Made by a program: the position numbers and the translations under genes. A stretch of 64,000 nucleotides of DNA from NCBI GenBank assembly GCA_945910005.1, contig OX246743.1, forward strand, positions 45,958,361 to 46,022,360, written 5' to 3'. The stretch's first letter is position 1. Every line of letters begins with the position of its first letter. The notes under the pieces are model-generated. The model did not search any database and was not told where the DNA came from. It worked only from the letters and a program-made list of their open reading frames with translations. Shown here piece after piece: positions 34,715 to 46,038 of the stretch. Origin of the DNA: Isoperla grammatica. Its lineage: Eukaryota > Arthropoda > Insecta > Plecoptera > Perlodidae.

Positions 34715-34930
34715 CCGAAGGAGATGACTCTGTGGTAAGACGCGATACTCTAATGTGGGAGGTCGCCTGTTCGATACCGGTCACCGGTAAACTGCCTGAA
34801 GATTTCGCCAAGGGGTTCTTCAGCCATTGAACTTGAGTTCTCTCTCGGAAATTCCTTCCCAACTATCCAAACAAGTTCGTCACCTGAAGAGGGGCAAATA
34901 TGGGCACATGGGTACATGTGTGTACCCTAC
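34715..34930 (+). mobile_element. tRNA-derived SINE, family 1, most complete copy
   Basis: The head has GATGACTCTGTGGTAAGACG (A-box region) and TGTTCGATACC (B box, about 34769). The body includes CTGAAGATTTCGCCAAGGGG, CTTCAGCCATTGAACTTGAG and TCGGAAATTCCTTCCCAACT, then ATCCAAACAAG and the 3' segment GAGGGGCAAATATGGGCACA. These blocks define the family here. RNA polymerase III transcription is inferred from the boxes. Confidence 0.8.
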
Positions 34931-36589
34931 AGCAGGGACAACGACAAGAATAAGTCTAGGGGTTGGGGTTGGTTAATAAATCAGATCGTTCAAATACAAT
35001 TAGGCGATCTGTGAGTGATTATGCACGTTTATGTTTCCCCCCAAAGAAGTTAGAACGAAGTAACGCAAACTGTTATCGCGCTCGGCATAAATTGAATGAA
35101 ACTGGTCTTTACTTTTTAACTTTACGCGATGTAAAAGAACTTTTTTTTCAATCTTGAGTTTGAAACTCAAAACTTGAGGCTGAAACTTGATTCTAAATGT
35201 TTTAATGAGAAAATAGTTTTCAACGCAGAAGTCAAAAGACTTGAACCTTGTTTACACGGAGACCCAGCCCAACGATAGCGCACAGCGTTGCTCTTGACTG
35301 TGTCATATGTTGTGATGGTGGCATTGTCATGTTTCAGAGGACAAGCTCTTCTCTACTTCTTTTTCTTATCCAAGCTACACGGAAAAACTGAAATCACGTA
35401 TTTTTAATTGTAGGTATGGAAAAAATGTTCACTCTTAAGTCAAAGCATAACCTGTCAAGTTTTGTCTTCAACAAGGACTTTTTATGTCACTCTGTTTCAG
35501 GAAGTAGTTTTATTCTGCAACTGATGAGATATGCTCAGATTATTTAGTTACATTTTCCTGTTTTACACTCATGTTATAAGTTTGTAAGAAAAGGTATTGT
35601 AAGGTCATATTTATAAGGGGTTTAGTTAATTACATTGTAATTAAAAAGTTAGAAACCATTTAAAAATGCCATTAAAATGCTATAACCATGATATTGTTTC
35701 TATTTCGGTGCCTTTATTCGAACATTCTTGGTAACTATGCACAATATTAGATATCATGTTCACAGACACTACTCAACACGACCTACTAAGAATACAATAA
35801 ATTTCACGAAACACCTCCTCAGCAAATTGCTGTAAACGAACGCGAGGCAGTCAGTATATTAGTGTAGCGAGTGACGTCAGAGTACAGTATAACAGTATAC
35901 CACCCAGCGCGTGTTACCTCCCTCGCAGCGGGTGACCTGTCTACCGACACCTCGGGTATTATACCTGCAAGGACGGGTATTGCGTGATGCTGCGCGGGTA
36001 TAAGGGTTAGTGTATCCACCCACAAACACTTCCATGATGCATTGCTCGTCAATACACACAAATTGAAGTTATCCAATTTATAAGCTTTATAACGTTTAAT
36101 CAAAATCGCGAATGAAAATAAAAATAATTGGTATACTTTGGAAGGAGGGGCCAGGTTGAATTTAGATTTTAATAAAAGTAAATAATTAATATGATGTGAA
36201 CTATTGAACAATTTGAAATATTGTCGTGTTTTTTTTTCCAAAAGATATTTAGTTCTGTTTTCTTTTCATATTCATATTCCCGATTCAAAAAAATTGTTTT
36301 TCAATTGTATTTTAGAGACACGAAGAAACCATGCAAATTTAAAAAAAATCCAACCTCACAAAATCAAATTTGATCAAGTGACTTCTGTATGGATGTCGTG
36401 TGAGGTATCATCATCTTCCAATCATCCTCCTCATCGTCTCGATTAGCTTCTCTGCCAAACCAAAGTAAACGATGTAAAGCTCAGATATAATCATCGGGAA
36501 CATAGAACATAAAGCTATCATTAAGTAAACGGTTTGGTCGTAGATAATTATTGTCTTCCGAGTCGGCCTAATCATTTAATTAATCATAG
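34931..36589. other. Intergenic DNA with a CpG-richer block
   Basis: 35860-36060 is GC-rich with repeated GGGTAT/GGTATTATACC words and a CRE, TGACGTCA, at 35872-35879. Minus-strand ORFs there (35819-36241) show no domain. Confidence 0.4.
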
Positions 36590-36895
36590 AGTGCGCGTCA
36601 TGATACCTCTATAATGCGCTTCTCCTCTGCGGCTGCAGTAACAAGTCCCCCTCCCTCCAAGAGCGAGCTGCCCGCTACCTGGTGCACAGCGCGCGAACAA
36701 TGGGAGGTTTAGCTTTATAATTCATTTCACACCTCTGGAATGTCCGCGCCATAAACTGCGAGTGTGGAGGAATGCGCCCGATGCTGCACACTCGAGAGTT
36801 TCGAACGAATTCTTGGTCGTGGCCGCGCATCTTATCAGGGGATTGAAGGGCTAATTAGCTGGGGCGATCTTGCGTCCGTCTGTAGCGTGACATAG
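36590..36895. promoter_or_regulatory. Candidate cis-regulatory module
   Basis: GC/CpG-rich island with clustered transcription-factor-like words: AACAATGG (SOX-type, 36696-36703), TTTATAA (36714), CCATAAA (posterior-Hox/Cdx type, 36749-36755), CTTATC (GATA, 36831) and palindromic CTAATTAG (homeodomain, 36851-36858). No good ORF. The motifs are seen; enhancer function is inferred. Confidence 0.3.
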
Positions 36896-37014
36896 TTGGG
36901 TTTCTCACACATACGCTGTTTTATATTTCCTTTTTTTAGCATAACTTATTTTAATTTCTCATGGTCTATGTTATAAAATGGTATTCTTTTTGTATTATTT
37001 ATTGTAGCATAACA

Positions 37015-37178
37015 TGATTAAATAAATAAAAATAAATAAATAAATTCACATTAATTAGAGTCTACCCACTCAGTAACTAAACTGATTTGCAGTGGGGGGC
37101 TTTAATTTAAAGTGACTATACCAACCCTGTAGGCTTCGAACACCATCGACGAGTGAGCGATAACCAATCAAAGATTGA
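37015..37178 (-). mobile_element. SINE family 2, long copy, reverse
   Basis: Reverse complement of nearly the whole block at 14822-14975. On the plus strand it reads ATAAATAAATAAATTCACAT, TAGAGTCTACCCACTCAGTA, TTTGCAGTGGGGGGCTTTAA, then GGCTTCGAACACCATCGACG. Identity to the 14.8 kb copy is high over about 150 bp, so both are relatively recent. Confidence 0.85.
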
Positions 37179-38639
37179 TATTTCAAATAATTTCAAATAA
37201 TTCATAATTATATTTCTTTTCTGATAAGTAATATGGCTACATTTTGTATTGTATTTTGTTTAAAAAAATTTGTGAATAATGGAGGTAACTTAGCCTTATA
37301 ATTACTTAAAATGGATTATTATTCATAGATTAATGTGCAAAATTAAAATAGATTTTGTTTAGCTTCCTGATGTCCCCAACAAAATACTTTGACAAACATT
37401 TGTTTGTAACATTTTTAATTGTTGTACCACAGTTACACAATTCTTGCACAGTATAAAAGCCAGTTATTTAATTATATACACAACTATATTTCAATTTTTA
37501 ACGTAAACCTGTGGCAAATTTTCTGCTCCGTGACTGTACATAAGGACCATACAAAAGGAAATTTATATTTTGACACGTTCTTTGCCACAAATAATCTGGA
37601 ACAGTCTGTGGGGTTTGAAAGCAGCTCCGAATTTGTCTCGAGTAATGCGTGAAGGTCCATGGCCATTGTTACGCCGGCATTTACGCAGCGCAGCGCAACA
37701 ATAGCCCTCGTAACTTACCTGTATTTACACATCACAGACGCACCCCAGCCACTTGCGAGAAGTTTGCAATCTGCTGCGTCCTCTGTCACAGTTCGACATT
37801 GCTGAGACCATTGTTGAAAAGGGTGACGACTTTACAATGCCAAATAATACCCTCATTTTCTCTGTATAGTTTTGTTGTTGGAGATTGATCCCCCCCCCCC
37901 CCCCCGCATGATACGAGAACAGGGCAGATATTTACTCCTCAGGTGAATAAATATTGGTAAAAAGGATGTAGGAATATTGGTTGGAAGAGAAATGGCAAAG
38001 GGCTATCTTTCTTATCTAATGTACCTAGGTAAATTTCGTATAGCCCGTGGTATAGAAATGAAATTACATTTGGGTAAGTCTTTGAAGAAAATTTACCGAT
38101 AATTTACAAAAACAAAGCAAGAGTTTGAATTATCTGGACATAGAATTACTCCCAAACATATGATTATTACGTCATTGGCCGAAAGTTGAAAATGAAAATA
38201 ATAGCCTTGCATGGAATAGACACTAATCTCTTTCTGGTTTCAAAATATCAAACACCTGTTCTTGATTATTTTAATTTTCCCAGAATTTCTCCATTCAGTC
38301 AAGAACTAAACGCATTAATTCAACAAAACAAAACGAAATTTCTTTTCTAACAAAAACAAAAATAAATCCCTCAAGGAAATATTTGACACACGTGAACTCT
38401 TAAAGTTTGTCAGCTACCATTGAGAACCGTGCAGGTATTTTCAAACGGTGTACGATTATTTTCTCATCACATAATCACTGTTGAAATCACAAAACGTGCT
38501 CTGCTGCTGCTGCTAGGAATTCTTATGATTCCTGGATGTTGGATGTTGGATGCGCTCTCCTTCACTCATCTACACCTGCGCAGGGTTCACCGGCATTCCA
38601 CTCCACCGCATGATAGAACTTAGAAATCTTATGTCGTAT
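37179..38639. other. Intergenic DNA with a C16 run
   Basis: C16 run at 37890-37905. No recognisable gene; ORFs are short. Confidence 0.5.
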
Positions 38640-38870
38640 GGGAACGAATGTAGTCCGAGCAAAGTTAGAAAAACCAGGGCTCGATTCCCGGTTCGGACTG
38701 GGTTCTGTACTTATGGAATTAACTACTAATTTTTAAACACAAATTTTTCTATTATTTACTATACATTTAAACAGTTAATTTATAGCCTTACGAGTACCTC
38801 ATAGTACTTCACAAAGTCAAGTGAAATGTCCCCCACTTAAAAATCAATTCTCATAGCTGTGTGGATAGGC
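38640..38870 (+). mobile_element. tRNA-derived SINE, probable family 2, diverged
   Basis: A B box in GGGCTCGATTCCCGG (about 38677-38691) is followed by TTCGGACTGG and TTATGGAATTA, also seen after the 55.3 kb head. Then comes GTCCCCCACTTAAAAATCAA with GTGTGGATAGGC (38828-38870), matching the GTCCCCCAC...CTGAGTGGGTAGAC part of family 2. Confidence 0.5.
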
Positions 38871-39829
38871 AGCGAAAAAACACGTTTGTATTTGCTTCTT
38901 CCGAAAAGTCTCATTGCATATAGATACATATCATTGTTACCGGTACTCAATCATCAAAACCAACTATAATCGTAACCCTCTTCATATTCCATCGAAATCA
39001 GTTCATGTTATCACTTTATTTACAAAACAGATGTATATAGTGGGCGCCATTTAATAATGCACAATATAAACGAATCAATTTGAAATATGTTTTCTTCAGA
39101 AAGTCACTGAGGCATGCCATGCACAAGGTGATGGCTGTGTTTTTAACTCATTAGTCCAACATGTAAAGTCCAAGATAGCTTTTTATGCTACTCGCTAGAT
39201 TCATTCATTAGGAGTTCTGTGCTGAGAATGTATCGACATAATAATAGAACACTAACAACGACAGCTCCTCGGTTGTCCATGTTAGAAGCGGACAACCATA
39301 TCGCCAATGAAATGAGTCGTCCCCACATTCCTAAACACGTTTACGCCTTTTCACACGTGCTGTTTTATTACACGTGTTCGCGCCCCGTTCACACCCGCAA
39401 TAAACATGTCGCGTTGTAACGCATTGTTCGGCGTACACGGTTGTATTTCACTCAAACATTAGAGGATGACAGGAAGAATGCGGGAACAAATTGAATGTTA
39501 AAACTAATACGAACAGAAACGTGAACATAAATTAATAAGTAGAACACATAATTGAATGGCTGTAAAAATGAGGATCCCAATAGTAAGTATTGCCAGTATA
39601 CCTACAACCAAGCCATTTAATTGACTATATTAAGAAACAACAAAAATTGCAACCTTTCTTTTCTTGTTTTCATCTTTTTGCCAACAGCAATCATTTTTGA
39701 AGATGTTAGAACTATTTTTTCTATCATAGACTGTCAGAAATATTTATTTTTCTCTACCAAAGTCAAGCGTAACATTCTCGCTACGCAACCACAGCCCATC
39801 AATTCAAAATGGCTGATGACACGGTTGAA
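38871..39829. other. Non-coding stretch, nothing recognised
   Basis: AT-rich unique sequence without a recognisable feature. Confidence 0.45.
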
Positions 39830-40020
39830 AGGGTTAATGTCGCCGAGGGGCCGTCAAATAATCAGCCCGGATATTTGTCGCGTATTCCCTCACAGGGCGA
39901 GGGAAATGGGCCGAACACACGCACATAATTCCAAGTGACTGGCCGTTGTCGTGTCGTTACTTCATATAAATAATACTGCAAGGTTGCTTCGTCTTCGATT
40001 CAGTCAGCGTAGATGAGATA
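39830..40020 (+). promoter_or_regulatory. Candidate TATA/initiator promoter in a CpG-rich block
   Basis: ATATAAATAAT at 39964-39974 is followed by TTCAGTCAG with initiator A at 40002, 37 bp from the start of TATA (slightly long). The upstream 130 bp are CpG-richer than the neighbourhood. No downstream exon was identified; the adjacent C15 run at 40111-40125 gives no help. Confidence 0.2.
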
Positions 40021-41270
40021 GTGTTCGCTCCGTTAGGGTTGAGGACCGCGATTGCCGCACATTTGAGAGATGTCGAATATTTGCGGCGACTGATTGGCCC
40101 GCGTTCACCTCCCCCCCCCCCCCCCTCATTTCATGCTTCGTTGTTTTTATTTGTGATAATGATAAGTAGATGAGTACCGCGACGAAAGATGATTTGAGCG
40201 CCTGTTTGAGGAAGCGACAGATCAGAGAGGCTCACGAGGGTTTTACCCCTTCATATATCATGTCCACCTAACTTGCGTAACCATAGATTGATGTGTGGTA
40301 AAATTCCTTTAACATGTTTTAAAATTTTCCCAAAGAGACCGAAATACCACATCTCATATAGAGAATTTAGTGCTTTAGTTATGAATTGTTCTTTTTCCAA
40401 TAAATATTTACGTTTTTCGCATCAACACATTACAAAAGTTAAATATTATAATTGAGCATTTGAAAAAAACGGAGATTGTTATTGGAACAAAACAAAGAAA
40501 CATTCATAAGAAAAGAAACTAAATTTGCTAGCGGGTGACATATTTAGGTTTACTTTTTGGCAATTTGTAAGTATTTTAAAACAATTTTAATAAATGTAGC
40601 TTGCACAATAAAATAATTTAACATATTGTATACACCGATTACTTCAAGATACTATCGTATAGTCACCCTGTCTTTGATATTTCTGTCGTTTATACGGTCG
40701 GCGTAGAATTATACTCAATGCAAAGGACGCCCGCCCTTACGAAATAAGGAGATTATTATTTTCTGTTACTCGAGTTTGTTTGTCCCGGGGTGTTTTGCAG
40801 TCACTCGAACTAACACCGTCTGTGTACAGTTCACACACATACCCCCCATTAAATATTCCCGGTCTGGTAGAGATACACAGCACAGAAGAGCCGCATTATC
40901 GGCGGTGTTTTCCACAAGTCTCCCGTGATTATCCAGAGAGAACCTTCTCCTCAGCTCATAGTTCAAGCAAACTAGGGTTTAGCAAGTTCATGCCCCTGTT
41001 GCGTCGCTTATACAACCGGGCGCGCTCGCTTTTTGTCGGAAGAAAGGAGAAAGAAAAGAGTATATATAAGTTTATCTTTGTTGCTGTGGTAAAACTAGGA
41101 AAATTTTTCTATCTAAAATACTGGGGGTTGTGTATTCAATCCATGATGATCGGGTACAGTTAACTGTGAGATGATTATCGTCACACTACGCATTACACTG
41201 AAGCGTAAACTATTTTCAGAATAATAGATTCTGATGTTCATAAAACTACTTGTTGGTATATGGGTTGCCT
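40021..41270. other. Non-coding stretch, nothing recognised
   Basis: Contains the C15 run at 40111-40125. The ORF at 40780-41163 (127 codons) has no recognisable domain and its mirror-strand frame is also open. Confidence 0.4.
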
Positions 41271-41417
41271 CTTCGCTCCACCAGTTGAATCAAGTTCTGT
41301 GAGTCCAAATAGCTTCTCAAGAAAGAACCCCCGCACGCGATTCTTTGCTCCACCAGTTGAATCAAGTTCTGAGAGTCCAAATAGCTCCTCAAAAAAGAAC
41401 CCCCGCACGCGATTCTC
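41271..41417. repeat. 72-bp tandem duplication
   Basis: GCTCCACCAGTTGAATCAAG at 41275 and 41347 (72 bp apart), each continuing to AACCCCCGCACGCGATTCT. Only four or five differences separate the two copies. Confidence 0.95.
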
Positions 41418-42830
41418 CGCTCCTCAAAGATAAGATCACGTAATATCAATTATATCCCGCGAGGTTTTGCGATCCATCAACCATTCTCTGACATTTTACA
41501 GCTTTCTGATAATCATTTTCGTCACACTAATACTGTGTCCTTTCAAACCCATTTCCAGGTTAGAATCCTGTCTTGGACATGAATCTTTTAGGCCGTTTCC
41601 TTTTTTTTTTTTTTTTTACGTAATCACGCAATTGGCGTCGTGATTGGCGTCGTTACCAAAATGCGAGAGACGTAAAGCCCAAATCTGCGCAATATGCCCT
41701 TCTTCATCGCGAGTTACTGTAGTTACATCAGCGAGGCAGTGATCGAAGCTACGACGCATGCGCGGGTCTTGAAAGCGTCGCACCACACGTTCCATACGCT
41801 CATTAAAAACTCAATCTTCCTAAAGAAAAAAAATTCCCGGATTTTCTTTTCGATCACAGTTAAGGTAATGTTTTTGAGCTGAAACTCCTAAATGATGTGT
41901 TCGTACATTCTATTTTGGTTTTCTCTTTTTGCCGCGTTCAACATTGAATCACGCTGCACGTCTATCAAATACGCATTAATCTTCCTTATTCATCCATCAG
42001 TCCCCTCCCCCCTCCCCCCCTCCCCCCCCCCCTCCCCCTCCACACGACAGACCTTGAAAAACTTAATTGGCTGACGAAATCGTAAAAGGTTTTTTTTAAG
42101 TTTTTTAAATTTCGAATTTATTATCCCGTTAAGGGTATATATTGAGCTCTGAGTCGGGAATTTCCAGTGTGCACATTTTAAATTATGTATACTATACTTT
42201 GCAATATGTTCGCAATTTCTCTTTACGATGGTGCATAATCAATTTCTGTCGCGCGGATTATGATTGTTGGTAGTTTCGCAATGAGATGAGGGAGGAGGAG
42301 TATTTTTAATTAGTTTTATCGCCTTACCTCCATGAGCGTGGCTAATGCGTGTTTATATGCACGCACTTGCGTCGCTGAGGTGTGTGTTTATATACTATCT
42401 ATTAGCTGCATTGCAACAACACACATGAACATATATCAAACAAGTGGACCAAAACTAACACGATACTTGGAAGACGTTCACATCAAATCTCGGCGAATCA
42501 AACGTTTCACATCCATCAATAACTCAGTCTAGGGAGATCTCAATTTGAATATGAGAACCGAAAATTCCTACATAATCAAAAACTAAACCGATCTCTCTAG
42601 ATGAAGACGTAATAGCTAAATAGCCTCATTGTCCTGTCAGGCCCATAAAACATTGTCTACAGTAATAATAAAGCGTGGGGATAATGTTCTGACGTATCTG
42701 ACAGTGATAATACGTTATGTAAAGGAGACGTGATGTGATACTGATGTGCACTCATGGGGGAAATTGGCCATTCAAGATGATATTTAGGAATCTTCGTCTG
42801 TGTTATGTCTTATTCCCTGCTCGTCCATAT
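41418..42830. other. Intergenic DNA, T17 run and C-rich tract
   Basis: T17 run at 41601-41617 and a C/CT-rich tract at 42001-42042. No gene recognised. Confidence 0.5.
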
Positions 42831-43058
42831 AGTAGGGATACACGGGTGAAAGATGTGAGTGAATAGACTTGATTCACTGAGCTCTCTGGACCCGATATAC
42901 CCCTTATAGTAGGGATACACGAGTGAAAGATGTGAGTGAATAGACTTGATTCACTGAGCTCTCTGGACCCGATATACCCCTTATAGTAGGGATACACGAG
43001 TGAAAGATGTGAGTGAATAGACTTGATTCACTGAGCTCTCTGGACTCGATATCCCCCC
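42831..43058. repeat. 77-bp tandem repeat, about 2.9 units
   Basis: AGTAGGGATACACG(G/A)GTGAA starts at 42831, 42908 and 42985, exactly 77 bp apart. Each unit contains GACTTGATTCACTGAGCTCT followed by CTGGACCCGATAT. The last unit degenerates into a C-rich tract (CCCCCCTCCCTCCTC). Confidence 0.96.
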
Positions 43059-43580
43059 CTCCCTCCTCATATCACCCTCGGGGCTAACATATGAAGTCAA
43101 CTGGCACAAGACAGAATCATATATTGTGTGGGTTTCTTTGGCATTGTGATGTAAATATTACTATGTTGGACCTCGGAGGAGAAAACAAAAATGCCGACGC
43201 ATATGTATTTGTATATATGTATACACAACACACACCGAACATAGGGTGTTGGTTCTAATAATAAGCCAGACATATTTCTTGCTACTGTTTGATAGCAAAA
43301 CTCTGCGGATTAGACATTCAATTCAAGTAGTCCTAAATCAGTGTAAGAATAAAGATGTAAAATTGTTATAACTACAAATACTAATGTGAGAAAATAGGGT
43401 TTAGATCATTTTCATGTTTTGATAATTAGCGCTAAAGAGTGCGATGTGCAAGTAAGGTTGTGTTTGCTTATTTCTACTAAAAACGGTTAATTTATGCTAA
43501 TTATTCGCAATGATTTAAATTTTTGGGTTGATTGTTTGATGAGTGACCTCTGGTGGGTATCGAAACCAAAACCTCTCGAG
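43059..43580. other. Non-coding stretch, nothing recognised
   Basis: AT-rich unique sequence between two tandem arrays. Confidence 0.45.
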
Positions 43581-43740
43581 GCCCGTGCTCTATTGCCGGG
43601 TCACATCCCGCCGCCCGTGCTCTACTGCCGGGTCACATCCCGCCGCCCGTGCTCTACTGCCGGGCCACCTCCCGCCGCCCGTGCTCTACTGCCGGGTCAC
43701 ATCCCGCCGCCCGGGCTCTATTGCCGGGCCACCTCCCGCG
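43581..43740. repeat. 32-bp GC-rich tandem repeat, five units
   Basis: Units start GCCCGTGCTCTA(C/T)TGCCGGG at 43581, 43613, 43645, 43677 and 43709 and end in CCCGCC. Because 32 is not a multiple of three, all three plus frames stay open across it; no gene is implied. Confidence 0.97.
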
Positions 43741-43770
43741 GCGTTGTCTAACTGCGGAGGGAAGTGATTT

Positions 43771-43822
43771 CAGTGTTCTTGATTTACTGAGCTCTCTGGC
43801 ACGACCCCCCCCCCCCCCCCCT
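43771..43822. repeat. Partial echo of the 77-bp unit plus C17
   Basis: TTCTTGATTTACTGAGCTCT and CTGGCACGA match the GACTTGATTCACTGAGCTCT/CTGGAC core of the 42.8 kb unit and, like its last copy, run directly into a C tract (43805-43821). Confidence 0.6.
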
Positions 43823-44055
43823 CGAGCTGTGATATGGACCGGAACACAGCGCGGTCGTACGGTACTTCCATGGAAATAAGGTGATTCAGACTTTCAGGCA
43901 ACGCGGACGAGAAGGCAAGTATATTACTGCATGTAATTCCATAACAACATTTTCCGACTAATATATTAATTAATTATGTTTTGTTTATACTGGCAGGAAC
44001 GATCTAGCAAGCAACAGCATTCTTCAAATAGACTACCCTTCCTATCAACGATGTG

Positions 44056-46038
44056 CACCATTTCCTCACCCCTGCATTCACCGTCACTTAGTCCGGATAC
44101 CATGCGATGTCATTCCCCAGTTCCCTTCTTCTTATCCATCTCTCCTATGCTATATCGTAGCACCATTTCCTCACCCCTGCATTCACCGTCACTTAGTCCG
44201 GATACCATGCGATGTCATTCCCCAGTTCCCTTCTTCTTATCCATCTCTCCTATGCTATATCGTAGCACCATTTCCTCACCCCTGCATTCACCGTCACTTA
44301 GTCCGGATACCATGCGATGTCATTCCCCAGTTCCCTTCTTCTTATCCATCTCTCCTATGCTATATCGTAGCACCATTTCCTCACCCCTGCATTCACCGTC
44401 ACTTAGTCCGGATACCATGCGATGTCATTCCCCAGTTCCCTTCTTCTTATCCATCTCTCCTATGCTATATCGTAGCACCATTTCCTCACCCCTGCATTCA
44501 CCGTCACTTAGTCCGGATACCATGCGATGTCATTCCCCAGTTCCCTTCTTCTTATCCATCTCTCCTATGCTATATCGTAGCACCATTTCCTCACCCCTGC
44601 ATTCACCGTCACTTAGTCCGGATACCATGCGATGTCATTCCCCAGTTCCCTTCTTCTTATCCATCTCTCCTATGCTATATCGTAGCACCATTTCCTCACC
44701 CCTGCATTAACCGTCACTTAGTCCGGATACCATGCGATGTCATTCCCCTGTTCCCTTCTTCTTATCCATCTCTCCTATGCTATATCGTAGCACCATTTCC
44801 TCACCCCTGCATTCACCGTCACTTAGTCCGGATACCATGCGATGTCATTCCCCTGTTCCCTTCTTCTTATCCATCTCTCCTATGCTATATCGTAGCACCA
44901 TTTCCTCACCCCTGCATTCACCGTCACTTAGTCCGGATACCATGCGATGTCATTCCCCAGTTCCCTTCTTCTTATCCATCTCTCCTATGCTATATCGTAG
45001 CACCATTTCCTCACCCCTGCATTCACCGTCACTTAGTCCGGATACCATGCGATGTCATTCCCCAGTTCCCTTCTTCTTATCCATCTCTCCTATGCTATAT
45101 CGTAGCACCATTTCCTCACCCCTGCATTCACCGTCACTTAGTCCGGATACCATGCGATGTCATTCCCCAGTTCCCTTCTTCTTATCCATCTCTCCTATGC
45201 TATATCGTAGCACCATTTCCTCACCCCTGCATTCACCGTCACTTAGTCCGGATACCATGCGATGTCATTCCCCAGTTCCCTTCTTCTTATCCATCTCTCC
45301 TATGCTATATCGTAGCACCATTTCCTCACCCCTGCATTAACCGTCACTTAGTCCGGATACCATGCGATGTCATTCCCCTGTTCCCTTCTTCTTATCCATC
45401 TCTCCTATGCTATATCGTAGCACCATTTCCTCACCCCTGCATTCACCGTCACTTAGTCCGGATACCATGCGATGTCATTCCCCAGTTCCCTTCTTCTTAT
45501 CCATCTCTCCTATGCTATATCGTAGCACCATTTCCTCACCCCTGCATTAACCGTCACTTAGTCCGGATACCATGCGATGTCATTCCCCTGTTCCCTTCTT
45601 CTTATCCATCTCTCCTATGCTATATCGTAGCACCATTTCCTCACCCCTGCATTCACCGTCACTTAGTCCGGATACCATGCGATGTCATTCCCCTGTTCCC
45701 TTCTTCTTATCCATCTCTCCTATGCTATATCGTAGCACCATTTCCTCACCCCTGCATTCACCGTCACTTAGTCCGGATACCATGCGATGTCATTCCCCAG
45801 TTCCCTTCTTCTTATCCATCTCTCCTATGCTATATCGTAGCACCATTTCCTCACCCCTGCATTCACCGTCACTTAGTCCGGATACCATGCGATGTCATTC
45901 CCCAGTTCCCTTCTTCTTATCCATCTCTCCTATGCTATATCGTAGCACCATTTCCTCACCCCTGCATTCACCGTCACTTAGTCCGGATACCATGCGATGT
46001 CATTCCCCAGTTCCCTTCTTCTTATCCATCTCTCCTAT
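44056..46038. repeat. 105-bp satellite-like array, 18.9 units with higher-order pattern
   Basis: Units begin CACCATTTCCTCACCCCTGC every 105 bp from 44056 to 45946; the last is cut at 46038. Most are identical. Units 7, 13 and 15 carry ATTAACC in place of ATTCACC, which makes a TAA, and CCCCTG in place of CCCCAG; units 8 and 16 carry only CCCCTG. The period is 35 codons, so a Ser/Pro-rich frame stays open for hundreds of codons until the TAA variants. This is attributed to the repeat, since no start, signal or splice evidence supports a protein. Confidence 0.98.
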
